From positions 186,001 through 250,000 of the forward strand of contig CAJXNC010000002.1 in the NCBI GenBank assembly GCA_913056125.1: a stretch of DNA of 64,000 nt. The letters are read 5' to 3'. Below, piece after piece: positions 31,493-43,932 of the stretch. Each line of letters begins with the position of its first letter. Position 1 is the first letter of the stretch. The notes under the pieces are model-generated. The model worked only from the letters and a program-made list of their open reading frames with translations. It searched no databases and was not told the origin of the DNA. The DNA is from an uncultured Altererythrobacter sp. (lineage in GTDB: Bacteria; Pseudomonadota; Alphaproteobacteria; Sphingomonadales; Sphingomonadaceae). The position numbers and the translations under genes were made by a program.

Positions 31493-33379
31493 TCAGTCCG
31501 TTTCCAGTTCGTCGGGAGCGCCATCCTCACCCCCGCCTGAATTGCTTTCCAGCGCCGAAGAAGCGGCGCGTTTGCGTGCCATTTGCCCGAGTCGCGATTC
31601 GATTTCCAGCTTTCGTTTGCGCAAGCGTTGCTGCTCGGCAAAGGCGGCTTCCGGATCGGAATCAAAACGAGCTGTAGCCGCGACAATTGCTGCCTCGAGT
31701 TCCGGTCTCTCGACCAGCAGGGCAAGTGCCTCGGCCAAATCCTCCCTCGCGTCGTCCGGATCGGAACCTTCCATCAGGAAGGAGAAACGGGTGTTATCCG
31801 GCGGCGGCGGCAGGATGCCTTCCGCGAATATGGGCGAATTCTCGCCATCTTCAAGCGTTTCGGCGTGATTGATGAGATAATCCACACTTGCGGCCAGCTC
31901 CGGCACCGCAGCCGAAAGCCGCAGCAGGCGTTCGGCATGCTCGTCGATCTGGTCTGGGTGGCGGGCAAATCCGGCCATCACAGATTGCGTCAGCATGTCG
32001 CGAAAGGCGCCGCTTGCCGCGCGTTTCAACCGCGCGGTCATTTGTGGTGAGGTCGGGGCAGGGCGGTTTCCCGAGCTGTAACCAGCGCGCGGGGTGAAGC
32101 TGCGCTGTTCGCGCGGCGGGTAGGCGAAAGCGGAAAAGCGGTCGAGCAGCTCACGGCGGTAGAGCGAGCGGATATCATTGTCCGCAATTTCTTCCGTATG
32201 CTGGATCAGGCGCTGCTTGAGCCCGGCCTTGTCTTCGGGCGAGGCAAGCGGCCCGGCATCGCGCTCATGCTCCCAGATCAGGTCGAGCATGGGCTTGGGC
32301 TCGGCGAGCAGCTTCTCCACCGCCTGCGATCCGTCCTGCTTGATGAGGTCGTCGGGGTCGAGCCCTGCAGGCATGGTCACTATCTGCAGGGACTTGCCCG
32401 GGCGCAGCAAGGGCAGGGCACGGGACACCGCCTTCATCGCAGCGCGCCTGCCGGCGGCATCGCCATCGAAACACAGGACGGGCTTGTCGACCATGCGCCA
32501 GAGCAGTTCGATCTGGTTTTCCGTCAAGGCCGTACCCATGGGTGCGACCGCATCCTCGATCCCGGCAGCGGCGAGGGCGATCACATCCATATAGCCTTCG
32601 ACCGCGATCATGCGGTTGGACTTGCGGCTGACAGGCCCGGCACGGTGAATATTGTAGAGCGTGCGGCCCTTGTCGAAGAGCGGCGTGTCCGGGCTGTTGA
32701 GGTATTTGGCCAGCCCGTCGCGGCTTTCGAGTATGCGCCCGCCAAACGCGATCACCCGCTCGCGCGCATCCTGGATCGGCAGCATGACTCGTCCGCGAAA
32801 GCGATCATAAGGCTGGCGGTCCTCGACGCTGATCAGCAGGCCCGCCTCGACCAGCATGCTCTCGTCGAAGCGGGAGAGCGCGGTCTTGAGCGCGGTGCGA
32901 TCATCCGGAGCCCAGCCAAAGCCGAAGCGGTCTATCGTGTAATCGTTGAAGCCGCGCCGCTTGAGATAGTCGCGCGCCTGCGCACCACCGGGACCGCGCA
33001 GATTTGCGACGAAGAATTCCTGCGCTGCCAGCATGACGTCATGAAGTCCCGCCCGTTGCTGTGCCTGTGCGGCTGCGCGCGGATCGGGGGCAGGCACTTC
33101 CATCCCCGCTTCTGCGGCAAGCTCCTTCACTGCATCCATGAAGGACAGGCCGCGCTGGTCGGTCATCCAGGAGATGACATCGCCATGCGCCTGGCAGCCG
33201 AAGCAGTGGTAGAAGCCCTTCTGGTCGTTGACCGTGAAGCTGGGCGTATTCTCATTGTGGAACGGGCAGCAGGCCTTCCACTCGCGCCCGGCGCGGGTGA
33301 GCTTGGTCGTGCGCATGATCACGCTGGAGAGCGTGACGCGAGACCTCAGTTCATCGAGCCATTGCGGTGAGAGCGCCAT
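31493..33379 (-). CDS. dnaG: DNA primase
   Basis: DnaG makes RNA primers for replication. The 628-residue protein has a CHC2 zinc-binding domain (CPFHNENTPSFTVN near 38-51, then CFGC at 59-62). The RNA polymerase core has YLNSPDTPLFDKGRTLYNI, and the Toprim centre is AVEGYMDVIALAAAG with FDGDAAGRRAAMKA. A C-terminal helicase-interaction region of about 200 residues completes it. The gene sits between yqeY and rpoD, the macromolecular-synthesis arrangement. Confidence 0.97.
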   Translation of the reverse strand: MALSPQWLDELRSRVTLSSVIMRTTKLTRAGREWKACCPFHNENTPSFTVNDQKGFYHCFGCQAHGDVISWMTDQRGLSFMDAVKELAAEAGMEVPAPDPRAAAQAQQRAGLHDVMLAAQEFFVANLRGPGGAQARDYLKRRGFNDYTIDRFGFGWAPDDRTALKTALSRFDESMLVEAGLLISVEDRQPYDRFRGRVMLPIQDARERVIAFGGRILESRDGLAKYLNSPDTPLFDKGRTLYNIHRAGPVSRKSNRMIAVEGYMDVIALAAAGIEDAVAPMGTALTENQIELLWRMVDKPVLCFDGDAAGRRAAMKAVSRALPLLRPGKSLQIVTMPAGLDPDDLIKQDGSQAVEKLLAEPKPMLDLIWEHERDAGPLASPEDKAGLKQRLIQHTEEIADNDIRSLYRRELLDRFSAFAYPPREQRSFTPRAGYSSGNRPAPTSPQMTARLKRAASGAFRDMLTQSVMAGFARHPDQIDEHAERLLRLSAAVPELAASVDYLINHAETLEDGENSPIFAEGILPPPPDNTRFSFLMEGSDPDDAREDLAEALALLVERPELEAAIVAATARFDSDPEAAFAEQQRLRKRKLEIESRLGQMARKRAASSALESNSGGGEDGAPDELETD

Positions 33380-33447
33380 AAGCGCGCCAGACTACACAGG
33401 CAGGCGATTCGCGGCGAGGGCGAGCTGCCGAGAAGTCTGTGGGTGAA

Positions 33448-33900
33448 TTAGCTAAGTGCAGCTTTCACCAGTCCGCTGGCCTTGGACATGTCGAGCTCGC
33501 TGCCATGGCGCGCTTTCAGCTCACCCATCACGCGGCCCATATCCTTCATGCCCTCCGCGCCCAGCTCGGCCTTGATCGCCTCGATCGCGGCCTTGGTGTC
33601 CTCTTCCGACATCTGCGCGGGGAGGAATTCCTCGATCACCGCCAGCTCGCCCTTTTCCTGTTCTGCCAGCTCGGTGCGGCCGCCCGTCTCGTACATCTCG
33701 ATCGATTCGCGGCGCTGCTTGCCCATCTTCTGCAGCACCTCGATCACCATGGCATCATCGTCGACCTCCTTGGACGAGGTGCGCAGCTCGATATCGCGAT
33801 CCTTGATCTTGGCACCGATCAGGCGCAGCGCGGCGGTGCGCGGCTTGTCGCCAGCCTTCATCGCGGCAATGGTCTCGGTCTTGATGGTATCGCGGAGCAT
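33448..33900 (-). CDS. yqeY: GatB/YqeY-family protein
   Basis: This 150-residue cytosolic protein matches the YqeY family, related to the C-terminal tRNA-binding part of GatB. It has LRDTIKTETIAAMKAGDKPR at the N-terminus, RLIGAKIKDRDIELR, ELAVIEEFLPAQMSEEDTK in the middle and GMKDMGRVMGELKARHGSELD at the C-terminus. It probably binds tRNA or amidotransferase complexes, but the function is not settled. First gene of the yqeY-dnaG-rpoD operon, divergent from carA. Confidence 0.9.
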   Translation of the reverse strand: MLRDTIKTETIAAMKAGDKPRTAALRLIGAKIKDRDIELRTSSKEVDDDAMVIEVLQKMGKQRRESIEMYETGGRTELAEQEKGELAVIEEFLPAQMSEEDTKAAIEAIKAELGAEGMKDMGRVMGELKARHGSELDMSKASGLVKAALS

Positions 33901-33945
33901 GTAAGGGGCCTTTCCGTATTACTGGCCTGTGGATGACTTGCGGCT

Positions 33946-33973
33946 GCGATAGGGAAACCCGCCATTTAGTCAA
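33946..33973 (-). promoter_or_regulatory. Predicted promoter of yqeY-dnaG-rpoD
   Basis: On the minus strand TTGACT (33973-33968) and TATCGC (33951-33946) are spaced by 16 bases, giving a start near 33940 and a leader of about 40 bases before the yqeY ATG at 33900. Confidence 0.5.
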
Positions 33974-33977
33974 ATAT

Positions 33978-33990
33978 TGTGCACTGCACA
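33978..33990. promoter_or_regulatory. Palindrome between divergent carA and yqeY promoters, candidate operator
   Basis: TGTGCACTGCACA is a perfect 6-1-6 palindrome. It lies 4 bases from the predicted yqeY -35 box (33968-33973) and 2 bases from the predicted carA -35 box (33993-33998). A dimeric regulator bound here would touch both promoters. Function is inferred from position only. Confidence 0.4.
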
Positions 33991-33992
33991 CC

Positions 33993-34021
33993 TTGACCAA
34001 TGGGTGAGCCGCCTCTAGCGC
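33993..34021 (+). promoter_or_regulatory. Predicted promoter of carA
   Basis: TTGACC (33993-33998) is followed after 16-17 bases by CTAGCGC (34015-34021). Transcription would start near 34028, about 40 bases before the carA ATG at 34070. Confidence 0.4.
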
Positions 34022-34069
34022 GTGGGCCTTAGCACACATCGCCGGTAATCTTATTCACGGGAGCCCATT

Positions 34070-35251
34070 ATGGCCTTTTCCGCCCCTTCGTCTGCGCAAC
34101 CCAAGGGAGCGACAGGCGTTCTCGTTCTGGCGGATGGTACAATTGTCTGGGGCAGGGGGTTCGGAGCCACCGGAGAAGCGGTGGGCGAAGTCTGCTTCAA
34201 CACCTCGATGACGGGCTATCAGGAGGTGATGACCGACCCCTCCTATGCCGGCCAGATCGTGACCTTCACCTTCCCGCATATCGGCAATGTCGGCACCAAT
34301 GCCGAGGACGTCGAAAGCGCCGTCGAAAGCGCCGTGGGCTGCGTGGTACGCGAGGATGTGACGCTCGCTTCCAATTTCCGCGCGCAGGAAGAATTCACCG
34401 AATGGATGCGCGAGCATGGCAAGATCGGCCTGTCCGGCGTCGACACGCGTGCGCTGACCCGCCGCATCCGCCTGTCCGGCGCGCCCAATGCGGTGATCGC
34501 CCATGCGTCCGACGGCAAGTTCGACATCGACGCCCTGCTGCAAAAGGCGCAGGAATGGCCGGGGCTGGAAGGCATGGACCTGGCCCAGCACGTCACTCGC
34601 AAAGGCCGTGAGGACTGGGAAGGTTCCTACTGGCAGCTAGGCCATGGCTACGGAAAGGGCGAGGGCGACAATCGCCCGCATGTCGTCGCGATCGACTATG
34701 GCGCGAAGGACAATATCTTCCGCAATCTCGTGCGCGCCGGGGCCAAGGTGACGGTGGTTCCTGCCGAGACCCCGCTGGAGGAAATCCTCGCGCTGAAGCC
34801 CGATGGCGTGTTCCTGTCTAACGGACCGGGCGATCCGGCAGCGACGGGCGAATACGCCGTGCCGGTGATCAAGGCGCTGCTCGACAAGGATGTGCCGCTG
34901 TTCGGGATCTGCCTCGGCCACCAGATGCTCGCGCTCGCCGCCGGCGCCAAGACGATGAAGATGTTCCAGGGCCATCGCGGCGCCAACCACCCGGTCCAGC
35001 GAATGGGCGGCGATTGGGGCGAAAGCGAGGGCCTGGTCGAGATTACCAGCATGAACCACGGCTTCGCGGTCGATACGTCGACGCTTCCCGAAGGTGTGGT
35101 GGAGACGCACAAATCGCTCTTCGACGGGAGCAATTGCGGCATCGCGATCAGCGGCAAGAAGGCTTTCGGCGTGCAATACCACCCCGAAGCCTCGCCCGGC
35201 CCGCAGGACAGCTTCTACCTGTTCGAGAAATTCGTGGGGATGCTGGGGTGA
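34070..35251 (+). CDS. carA: Carbamoyl-phosphate synthase small subunit
   Basis: CarA is the glutaminase that feeds ammonia to CarB for carbamoyl phosphate, the precursor of arginine and pyrimidines. The 393-residue protein has GEVCFNTSMTGYQEVMTDPSY in the N-terminal domain, and a class I amidotransferase domain with LSNGPGDP, the catalytic Cys281 in FGICLGHQML and a C-terminal YHPEASPGP with the His-Glu pair. The stop overlaps the next start by two bases. Two small genes separate it from carB, which is unusual. Confidence 0.97.
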   Translation: MAFSAPSSAQPKGATGVLVLADGTIVWGRGFGATGEAVGEVCFNTSMTGYQEVMTDPSYAGQIVTFTFPHIGNVGTNAEDVESAVESAVGCVVREDVTLASNFRAQEEFTEWMREHGKIGLSGVDTRALTRRIRLSGAPNAVIAHASDGKFDIDALLQKAQEWPGLEGMDLAQHVTRKGREDWEGSYWQLGHGYGKGEGDNRPHVVAIDYGAKDNIFRNLVRAGAKVTVVPAETPLEEILALKPDGVFLSNGPGDPAATGEYAVPVIKALLDKDVPLFGICLGHQMLALAAGAKTMKMFQGHRGANHPVQRMGGDWGESEGLVEITSMNHGFAVDTSTLPEGVVETHKSLFDGSNCGIAISGKKAFGVQYHPEASPGPQDSFYLFEKFVGMLG

Positions 35252-35607
35252 GTTTGGAAACCGCCACGTCTGAGAGGCTGGTGTTTGCCAGGCGTTGGGA
35301 GGTTGTCGCCCGCTACGCGATGTTTGGCGCCATGGCTTGCATACTGCTTGCGGGAATATTGCAGCAGTTCTGGCTCGCGCTTGTGGCAGTGATCGTGGGC
35401 ATGCCTTTTGCTTGGATAATCAATCTGCAATGCCCGGTTTGCTCGTGGCCTGTCTACAGGGCTTATGGGACGGCGAAGGCCAAACACGCGAAGGACAAGT
35501 TTTTCGCACCGCTATATTCGAAAATTCTCTATAAGCAGCCCGAGAACTGTACCAAGTGCCAAAGGGCATTTTGGGCGAAGGCGGACCCAATCGGAGCAGA
35601 TGGGTGA
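35248..35607 (+). CDS. Small membrane protein with C-terminal zinc ribbon
   Basis: Read from the GTG at 35248 that overlaps the carA stop (GTGA), this gene encodes 119 residues. An N-terminal region of about 20 residues leads into a hydrophobic hairpin (MFGAMACILLAGILQQFWLALVAVIVGMPFAWIINL), then QCPVCSWPVY and, after about 35 basic residues, NCTKCQRAFW. Four cysteines in two CxxC pairs suggest a cytoplasmic zinc ribbon on a two-helix membrane anchor. No named family recognised. Its stop overlaps the next gene (TGATG), so carA, this gene and the next look translationally coupled. Confidence 0.75.
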   Translation: MSLETATSERLVFARRWEVVARYAMFGAMACILLAGILQQFWLALVAVIVGMPFAWIINLQCPVCSWPVYRAYGTAKAKHAKDKFFAPLYSKILYKQPENCTKCQRAFWAKADPIGADG

Positions 35608-36209
35608 TGGGGTTCGCCTCGCATATCGCCGGGACAATCTCGGTTTCGTTCTGCTTGTTGGCGGCCACCCCCGCCATAGCGCAGGACGCCATACAAGTGC
35701 CGCTGTTCGACGGCGTGCTGGTGCTGCGCGGCGAGGTGGGCTTGCAGGACTATGTTCCCGATCCCGAGGGCACGATTGCGACCTTCTGGCGCCCGGTCCT
35801 GTTCGGTACCTCCGAGCGTCCGATTGGCGGGCGCATGGATTGCCGCCTCGGCGGTGTGCGGCAGGAGGATTCGGACGAACTCTTCGATGTCCGCGCACGT
35901 TATGAAGAAAACCGCAGCCGCCGCCTCAATGCCGGCCTGCTCGACGAGGACGACCCGCTCTATGAGGGCAATGATGAAATTGCCCGGCTCGAGGTTACCG
36001 GCCGCGCCAACGATCCGCACCGCCACTACGTGCTGACTTATCTCGCCATGCGCGCGCCGCCATACCTCTATGACATTCGCCTCAATTGCGAATTCAAGCA
36101 CCTCAACGATCCCGGCGATGTCGATTACGCCGCGATCATGCACCAGTTTGTCGATATCGCCGTGCCGCTTGCCGCGCCGCCGTCCACGAATTTCCAGCCA
36201 AACGGATAA
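35607..36209 (+). CDS. Secreted protein of unknown function between carA and carB
   Basis: This 200-residue protein has a signal peptide (MGFASHIAGTISVSFCLLAATPAIA) and a mature part with VLVLRGEVGLQDYVPDPEG, WRPVLFGTSERPIGGRMDCRLGG, an Arg/Glu-rich helix (YEENRSRRLNAGLLDEDD), and RAPPYLYDIRLNCEF. Two Cys in the mature part may pair. The start chosen is the ATG in the TGATG overlap with the previous gene; an earlier in-frame start at 35556 would bury the signal peptide. It ends 3 bases before carB. No family recognised. Confidence 0.72.
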   Translation: MGFASHIAGTISVSFCLLAATPAIAQDAIQVPLFDGVLVLRGEVGLQDYVPDPEGTIATFWRPVLFGTSERPIGGRMDCRLGGVRQEDSDELFDVRARYEENRSRRLNAGLLDEDDPLYEGNDEIARLEVTGRANDPHRHYVLTYLAMRAPPYLYDIRLNCEFKHLNDPGDVDYAAIMHQFVDIAVPLAAPPSTNFQPNG

Positions 36210-36212
36210 AGA

Positions 36213-39536
<3,324 letters not shown>

Positions 39537-39635
39537 ACTTTAGACGCACCCTCCCGACATTCAGGAACTGCGGCGTCGCCCCTTGGGGCGGGCAGGGACT
39601 TGTTGACGGGGGCGCAGGAGTAGACAGGGAATATA

Positions 39636-40103
39636 ATGGAAAAAGTGCCGATGCTGGCGGAAGGCTATGAGAAGCTGACTGCCGATCTCAAGGCTCTGCG
39701 CCTGGAGCGCCCCAAGATCGTGGACGCGATCGAGGAAGCGCGCGCCCATGGCGATCTGTCCGAAAATGCGGAATACCACGCGGCGAAGGAACGGCAGGGC
39801 CAGGTCGAGGCGCAGATCGCCGAGATCGAAGACAAAGTGACCCGCGCGCAGATCATCGATCCGACCACGCTTTCGGGCGACCGTGTCGTCTTTGGCGCCA
39901 CCGTTACCGTGCTCGACGAGGACGACAAGCCGCAGCGCTACCAGATTGTCGGCCAGACGGAGAGCGATGCCAAGAAGGGCCGCATCTCCTACGATTCCCC
40001 GCTCGGCCGCGCGCTGATCGGCAAGAATGTTGGCGAGGAAGTGGAAGTCACCGTTCCCTCTGGCGACAAGTTCTACCTGATCGAGAAGGTCGAGTTCATC
40101 TGA
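39636..40103 (+). CDS. greA: Transcription elongation factor GreA
   Basis: GreA stimulates RNA polymerase to cleave backtracked transcripts. The 155-residue protein begins [19 protein letters not shown], the alphaproteobacterial form, and has the coiled-coil N-domain with the acidic tip region [19 protein letters not shown]. The C-terminal FKBP-like domain reads [34 protein letters not shown] 6 bases upstream supports the start. A strong terminator follows. Confidence 0.97.
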   Translation: MEKVPMLAEGYEKLTADLKALRLERPKIVDAIEEARAHGDLSENAEYHAAKERQGQVEAQIAEIEDKVTRAQIIDPTTLSGDRVVFGATVTVLDEDDKPQRYQIVGQTESDAKKGRISYDSPLGRALIGKNVGEEVEVTVPSGDKFYLIEKVEFI

Positions 40104-40127
40104 TCGACTGACCGATTGCAGGTAAAG

Positions 40128-40153
40128 AAAACCCCCGCTTCGGCGGGGGTTTT
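40128..40153. terminator. Bidirectional rho-independent terminator after greA
   Basis: AAAACCCCCGC (40128-40138) pairs with GCGGGGGTTTT (40143-40153) around a TTCG tetraloop, a perfect 11-bp stem with A/T flanks on both strands. It can terminate greA from the left and the DUF4170 gene from the right. Confidence 0.9.
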
Positions 40154-40164
40154 CATTTGTTCGT

Positions 40165-40392
40165 TCAATCGCCGGGAAGATCGGGCTCGAGCAGCTTGTG
40201 CAGATGGACAATCACGTATTTCATCTCGGCATCGTCCACCGTTCGCTGGGCCCAGCCACGCCAAGCTTCTTCGGCCTCGGCGTAGTTGGGATAGAAGCCG
40301 ACCACATGGATATCCTTCAGGTCCTGGAATTCGACCGATTGCGGATCGATGACCTTGCCACCAATGACGAGGTGAAGGAGCTGCTTTTCCAT
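40165..40392 (-). CDS. DUF4170 family protein
   Basis: This 75-residue protein matches DUF4170: MEKQLLHLVIGGKV, then FQDLKDIHVVGFYPNYAEAEEAWRG, AQRTVDDAEMKYVIVHLHKLLEP. Typical members are about 70-80 residues with the conserved GG-V and AWR-KAQ features; function unknown. It is cytosolic and monocistronic, convergent with greA across a shared terminator. Confidence 0.88.
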   Translation of the reverse strand: MEKQLLHLVIGGKVIDPQSVEFQDLKDIHVVGFYPNYAEAEEAWRGWAQRTVDDAEMKYVIVHLHKLLEPDLPGD

Positions 40393-40484
40393 GCGTGAAG
40401 CCTTTCGCGACTGAATTTGTCTTGTGTCGCCTTACTCGCGCAAAGCGGACATTGCTGCAAGTGCGAAGGTGTGAAAGCGGCTTA

Positions 40485-40994
40485 TCAGTGCTTGCGGAAT
40501 GACCTCGCAATGGTCTTGCCGACATCGCGCGCGACAATGCGAGCTGTGTCCGATGCATTATCCGCCCGATAGGACGCTTCGCGCTTCAGGCTGCGGGCGC
40601 TGTCGCCTACGCTGTCCGCCAGGTCTTCCAGTTTCTCTCCGCCGGCGCGCTTGGCATCCTGCGCCGTATCCATCGCCTCCTTGGCAAAGGCGACTGCCAT
40701 TTCGCTGCCGATGGCGGCGAGGCCTGCAGCCTTGCTGCCGGCTGCCACCGCCGCCTTTCCGGCGACACGGCGCGGTCCGCTGAACATACTGGCGACAAGC
40801 AGGCCGAGCACCACGCCGCCCGCGACGGTCGCTGCGGGATGCTTTTTGGCGAAATCGACGAAACCATCCTTTGCGGCCATCGCCTTTTCGCTCACCGTAT
40901 CGGCAAGGCTGGGTTCGTTACGCTCGGCATTGCGCGCCTGGGCTGCTGCAATGCGTTCCTTGATCTCGTCGCGCTTGGCATCCTTGGTGGTCAT
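40485..40994 (-). CDS. Membrane-anchored helical protein, last gene of yqjDE-like operon
   Basis: This 169-residue protein has a basic helical N-terminus (KDAKRDEIKERIAAAQARNAERNE), one hydrophobic segment (HPAATVAGGVVLGLLVASMFSG) at about 54-75 and a long amphipathic helix rich in Ala, Lys, Asp and Ser to the end. It has no recognised domain. The ATG overlaps the stop of the upstream 133-residue protein by 4 bases. All four genes of the operon encode proteins with a membrane segment flanked by Ala/Lys/Glu-rich helices, a pattern of general stress membrane proteins. Confidence 0.72.
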   Translation of the reverse strand: MTTKDAKRDEIKERIAAAQARNAERNEPSLADTVSEKAMAAKDGFVDFAKKHPAATVAGGVVLGLLVASMFSGPRRVAGKAAVAAGSKAAGLAAIGSEMAVAFAKEAMDTAQDAKRAGGEKLEDLADSVGDSARSLKREASYRADNASDTARIVARDVGKTIARSFRKH

Positions 40995-41392
40995 GGCACA
41001 TCTCCGTCGTGCATATTCTCATCTGATTCTGAAACCTGCCGAAGGGCTTCGGGTTCCGCCATGGAGTCCGCCTCTTCCGGTTCAACCTCGCCGAGCAGGT
41101 CGGCCACAAGCCCGTCGACCAGATCCATGATCGGTTTGCGGTAGATCCATGCGGCGATCCCGGCGAGAGCGAAGGCTGCACCGGCAGTGACCGAACCCTT
41201 GTTCTCCTCGGCCAGGTCGAGCGCCCCTGCAGCCATCGTTTTCGTACGATCCTTGGCCGTTTCGGTTATGCGGGAGGCGATACCCTGCCGTTCGACATCG
41301 GCCTTGATGAAATCGAGGTCAGCGCCGATCACCGACTTGGCGGCATCGCGCATGGCGCGGTCTTCCAGCAGTTTCCGCTTGAGTGCATTCAC
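40991..41392 (-). CDS. Small membrane protein, third gene of yqjDE-like operon
   Basis: This 133-residue protein has helical N- and C-terminal parts and one central hydrophobic segment (GSVTAGAAFALAGIAAWIY at about 66-84) followed by the basic RKP. The N-terminus (MNALKRKLLEDRAMRDAAKSVIGADLDFIKADVE) contains an amphipathic helix. The C-terminus is acidic. Overlaps both neighbours by ATGA, so all are translated together. By position it could correspond to E. coli YqjK, but I see no convincing sequence match. Confidence 0.72.
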   Translation of the reverse strand: MNALKRKLLEDRAMRDAAKSVIGADLDFIKADVERQGIASRITETAKDRTKTMAAGALDLAEENKGSVTAGAAFALAGIAAWIYRKPIMDLVDGLVADLLGEVEPEEADSMAEPEALRQVSESDENMHDGDVP

Positions 41393-41856
41393 TGACCGGG
41401 CTCTCCTTGCTCTGGCACCGTTTCCTCTGCTTCCGCTGGAGGCTCGCGGCCTTCATTGACGGCTTCCATCATGTCCTTCCACGCCTTTCCGGCCATCCAC
41501 AGCAACAGGACGACGATCAGCAACAGCGCGCCAACAACGACAGCAGTTGCACCCCATGCCGTGAGGTGAGGGGTCAGGGCGATGATCAGCCCGATCACCA
41601 GCCCGCCGAAGGCGAAGAGAGCCAGGACGAGTGCCGCTACGCCGAGGCCGAGCATGCGCTTGACACAAGCGCCGACAAAGCTGGCGCGCGTCTTCTGGTA
41701 GCTTAGCTCGGCATCGAAATAGGTCTTCGCATCGAAGACCAGATCCTCGATGTCGTCGACCAGTGAGCGTGTATTGTCATCGGTGTCCGGAGCCAATGGC
41801 CCCGGTTCACCGCCTTCAGGCTGGCTTGCGGGCCCCTCTTCCCGCGGCGCAGTCAA
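41389..41856 (-). CDS. YqjE-like putative holin-superfamily membrane protein
   Basis: This 155-residue protein has an acidic N-terminus, DDIEDLVFDAKTYFDAELSYQKTRASFVGACVKR (amphipathic), then two hydrophobic segments (LGLGVAALVLALFAFGGLVIGLIIALTPHL and GATAVVVGALLLIVVLLLWMAGKAW). The two-helix arrangement with a preceding coiled coil is the Phage_holin_3_6 pattern to which E. coli YqjE belongs, though no phage genes are near. It follows the YqjD/DUF883-like gene by 6 bases, as yqjE follows yqjD in E. coli. Confidence 0.78.
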   Translation of the reverse strand: MTAPREEGPASQPEGGEPGPLAPDTDDNTRSLVDDIEDLVFDAKTYFDAELSYQKTRASFVGACVKRMLGLGVAALVLALFAFGGLVIGLIIALTPHLTAWGATAVVVGALLLIVVLLLWMAGKAWKDMMEAVNEGREPPAEAEETVPEQGEPGQ

Positions 41857-41862
41857 TGCGCC

Positions 41863-42378
41863 TTACCTGCGGAACATGCGGGCGAGCAGGAATCCGGCCA
41901 GCGCGGCGAGGCCAACTGCCTTGCCCGGGCTCTTGCGAACCCATTCGCGCGCGTCTTCGCCCAGTTCCTCGACACTCTTGCTGTCGAGAGAATCGGCTGT
42001 GCTCTGGATCGAACGCGAAGCACTGCGGGCATAATCGCCATATTTCTCGCCCAGCTTCTCGTCGATTGCGGGGGCGTTTTCGTCCACCACGCGCGACAAG
42101 CCGCTAAGGGCTTCGCTTGCCTTGGACTTGCCCTCGGTCGCGAGTTCGCCGGCCTTGACCTTCGCCTCGCCGACCCAGTCTTCGCCCTTGGCCCGGGCTT
42201 CGCCGGCAGCTGTGGTGGCACGCGTGCGAGCTTCGTCCTTCAGGGCAACGGCGCCAGCCTTGGCTTCGTCAAGCGCGGCATTGAAGCGCGACTTTGCCTC
42301 GGATGTGGTGGCTTCGGCGACTTCCGGCTCGGTTGCCGGTACGGCTTTGTCGGTGGGTTTGGCAGTCTTTCCGGCCAT
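41863..42378 (-). CDS. DUF883/YqjD-like membrane-anchored protein
   Basis: This 171-residue protein starts MAGKTAKPTDKA and is mostly Ala/Lys/Glu-rich amphipathic helix (KSRFNAALDEAKAGAVALKDEARTRA...). It ends WVRKSPGKAVGLAALAGFLLARMFRR. That C-terminus, with a Trp-Val-Arg, Pro-Gly, a single membrane segment and a basic tail, is the DUF883 signature; E. coli YqjD/ElaB are stationary-phase inner-membrane proteins that bind ribosomes. Alternative ATGs lie 2 and 6 codons upstream. First gene of the four-gene operon. Confidence 0.8.
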   Translation of the reverse strand: MAGKTAKPTDKAVPATEPEVAEATTSEAKSRFNAALDEAKAGAVALKDEARTRATTAAGEARAKGEDWVGEAKVKAGELATEGKSKASEALSGLSRVVDENAPAIDEKLGEKYGDYARSASRSIQSTADSLDSKSVEELGEDAREWVRKSPGKAVGLAALAGFLLARMFRR

Positions 42379-42472
42379 ATGCATTACCCTTTCCATTGCT
42401 GTGGAGGCTTGCTGCCCCCCTGATTTCGGGCGAGACTCTACGCTTCCCACCCTTACCAAGAATCAACACGTC

Positions 42473-42500
42473 TTGCACCGGTTAGTTCCCCGGCATAGGA
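42473..42500 (+). promoter_or_regulatory. Predicted promoter of eno
   Basis: TTGCAC (42473-42478) and CATAGGA (42494-42500) are spaced by 15-16 bases. This matches the TTGC-N15-CTAGG form seen before queA and the S9 peptidase gene. The leader would be about 65 bases. Confidence 0.4.
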
Positions 42501-42521
42501 CGCCTTATTCTCTCGATATGA

Positions 42522-43853
<1,332 letters not shown>

Positions 43854-43895
43854 TTTGTTTCAGCGCAAGGATCGCGATTACCTTCCTGCCTAAGG

Positions 43896-43927
43896 CTCTC
43901 CGGCATAGTCTGTTCAATGCCGGAGAG
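43896..43927 (+). promoter_or_regulatory. 11-bp inverted repeat overlapping the ribosome binding site of the PQQ dehydrogenase gene
   Basis: CTCTCCGGCAT (43896-43906) and ATGCCGGAGAG (43917-43927) form a perfect 11-bp inverted repeat with a 10-base loop. The right arm contains the GGAGAG Shine-Dalgarno sequence of the gene starting at 43933. No T-run follows, so it does not look like an eno terminator. It could hide the ribosome binding site in RNA, or be an operator if transcription starts within it (CATAGT at 43904 could be a -10 box). Confidence 0.5.
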
Positions 43928-43932
43928 GTTCC

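Noticed and set aside
39577-39590. Palindrome CGCCCCTTGGGGCG between carB and greA as a terminator
   Set aside because: There is no T-run on either side, so it does not fit a rho-independent terminator. Its role is unknown.
39603-39638. TTGACG and a perfect TATAAT just before greA
   Set aside because: The spacer is 23 bases and TATAAT overlaps the ATG itself, so it cannot drive greA; a ribosome binding site precedes the ATG instead.
41389-41856. Prophage remnant suggested by the holin-superfamily protein
   Set aside because: No lysin, integrase or structural genes nearby; the context matches chromosomal yqjE-like genes.
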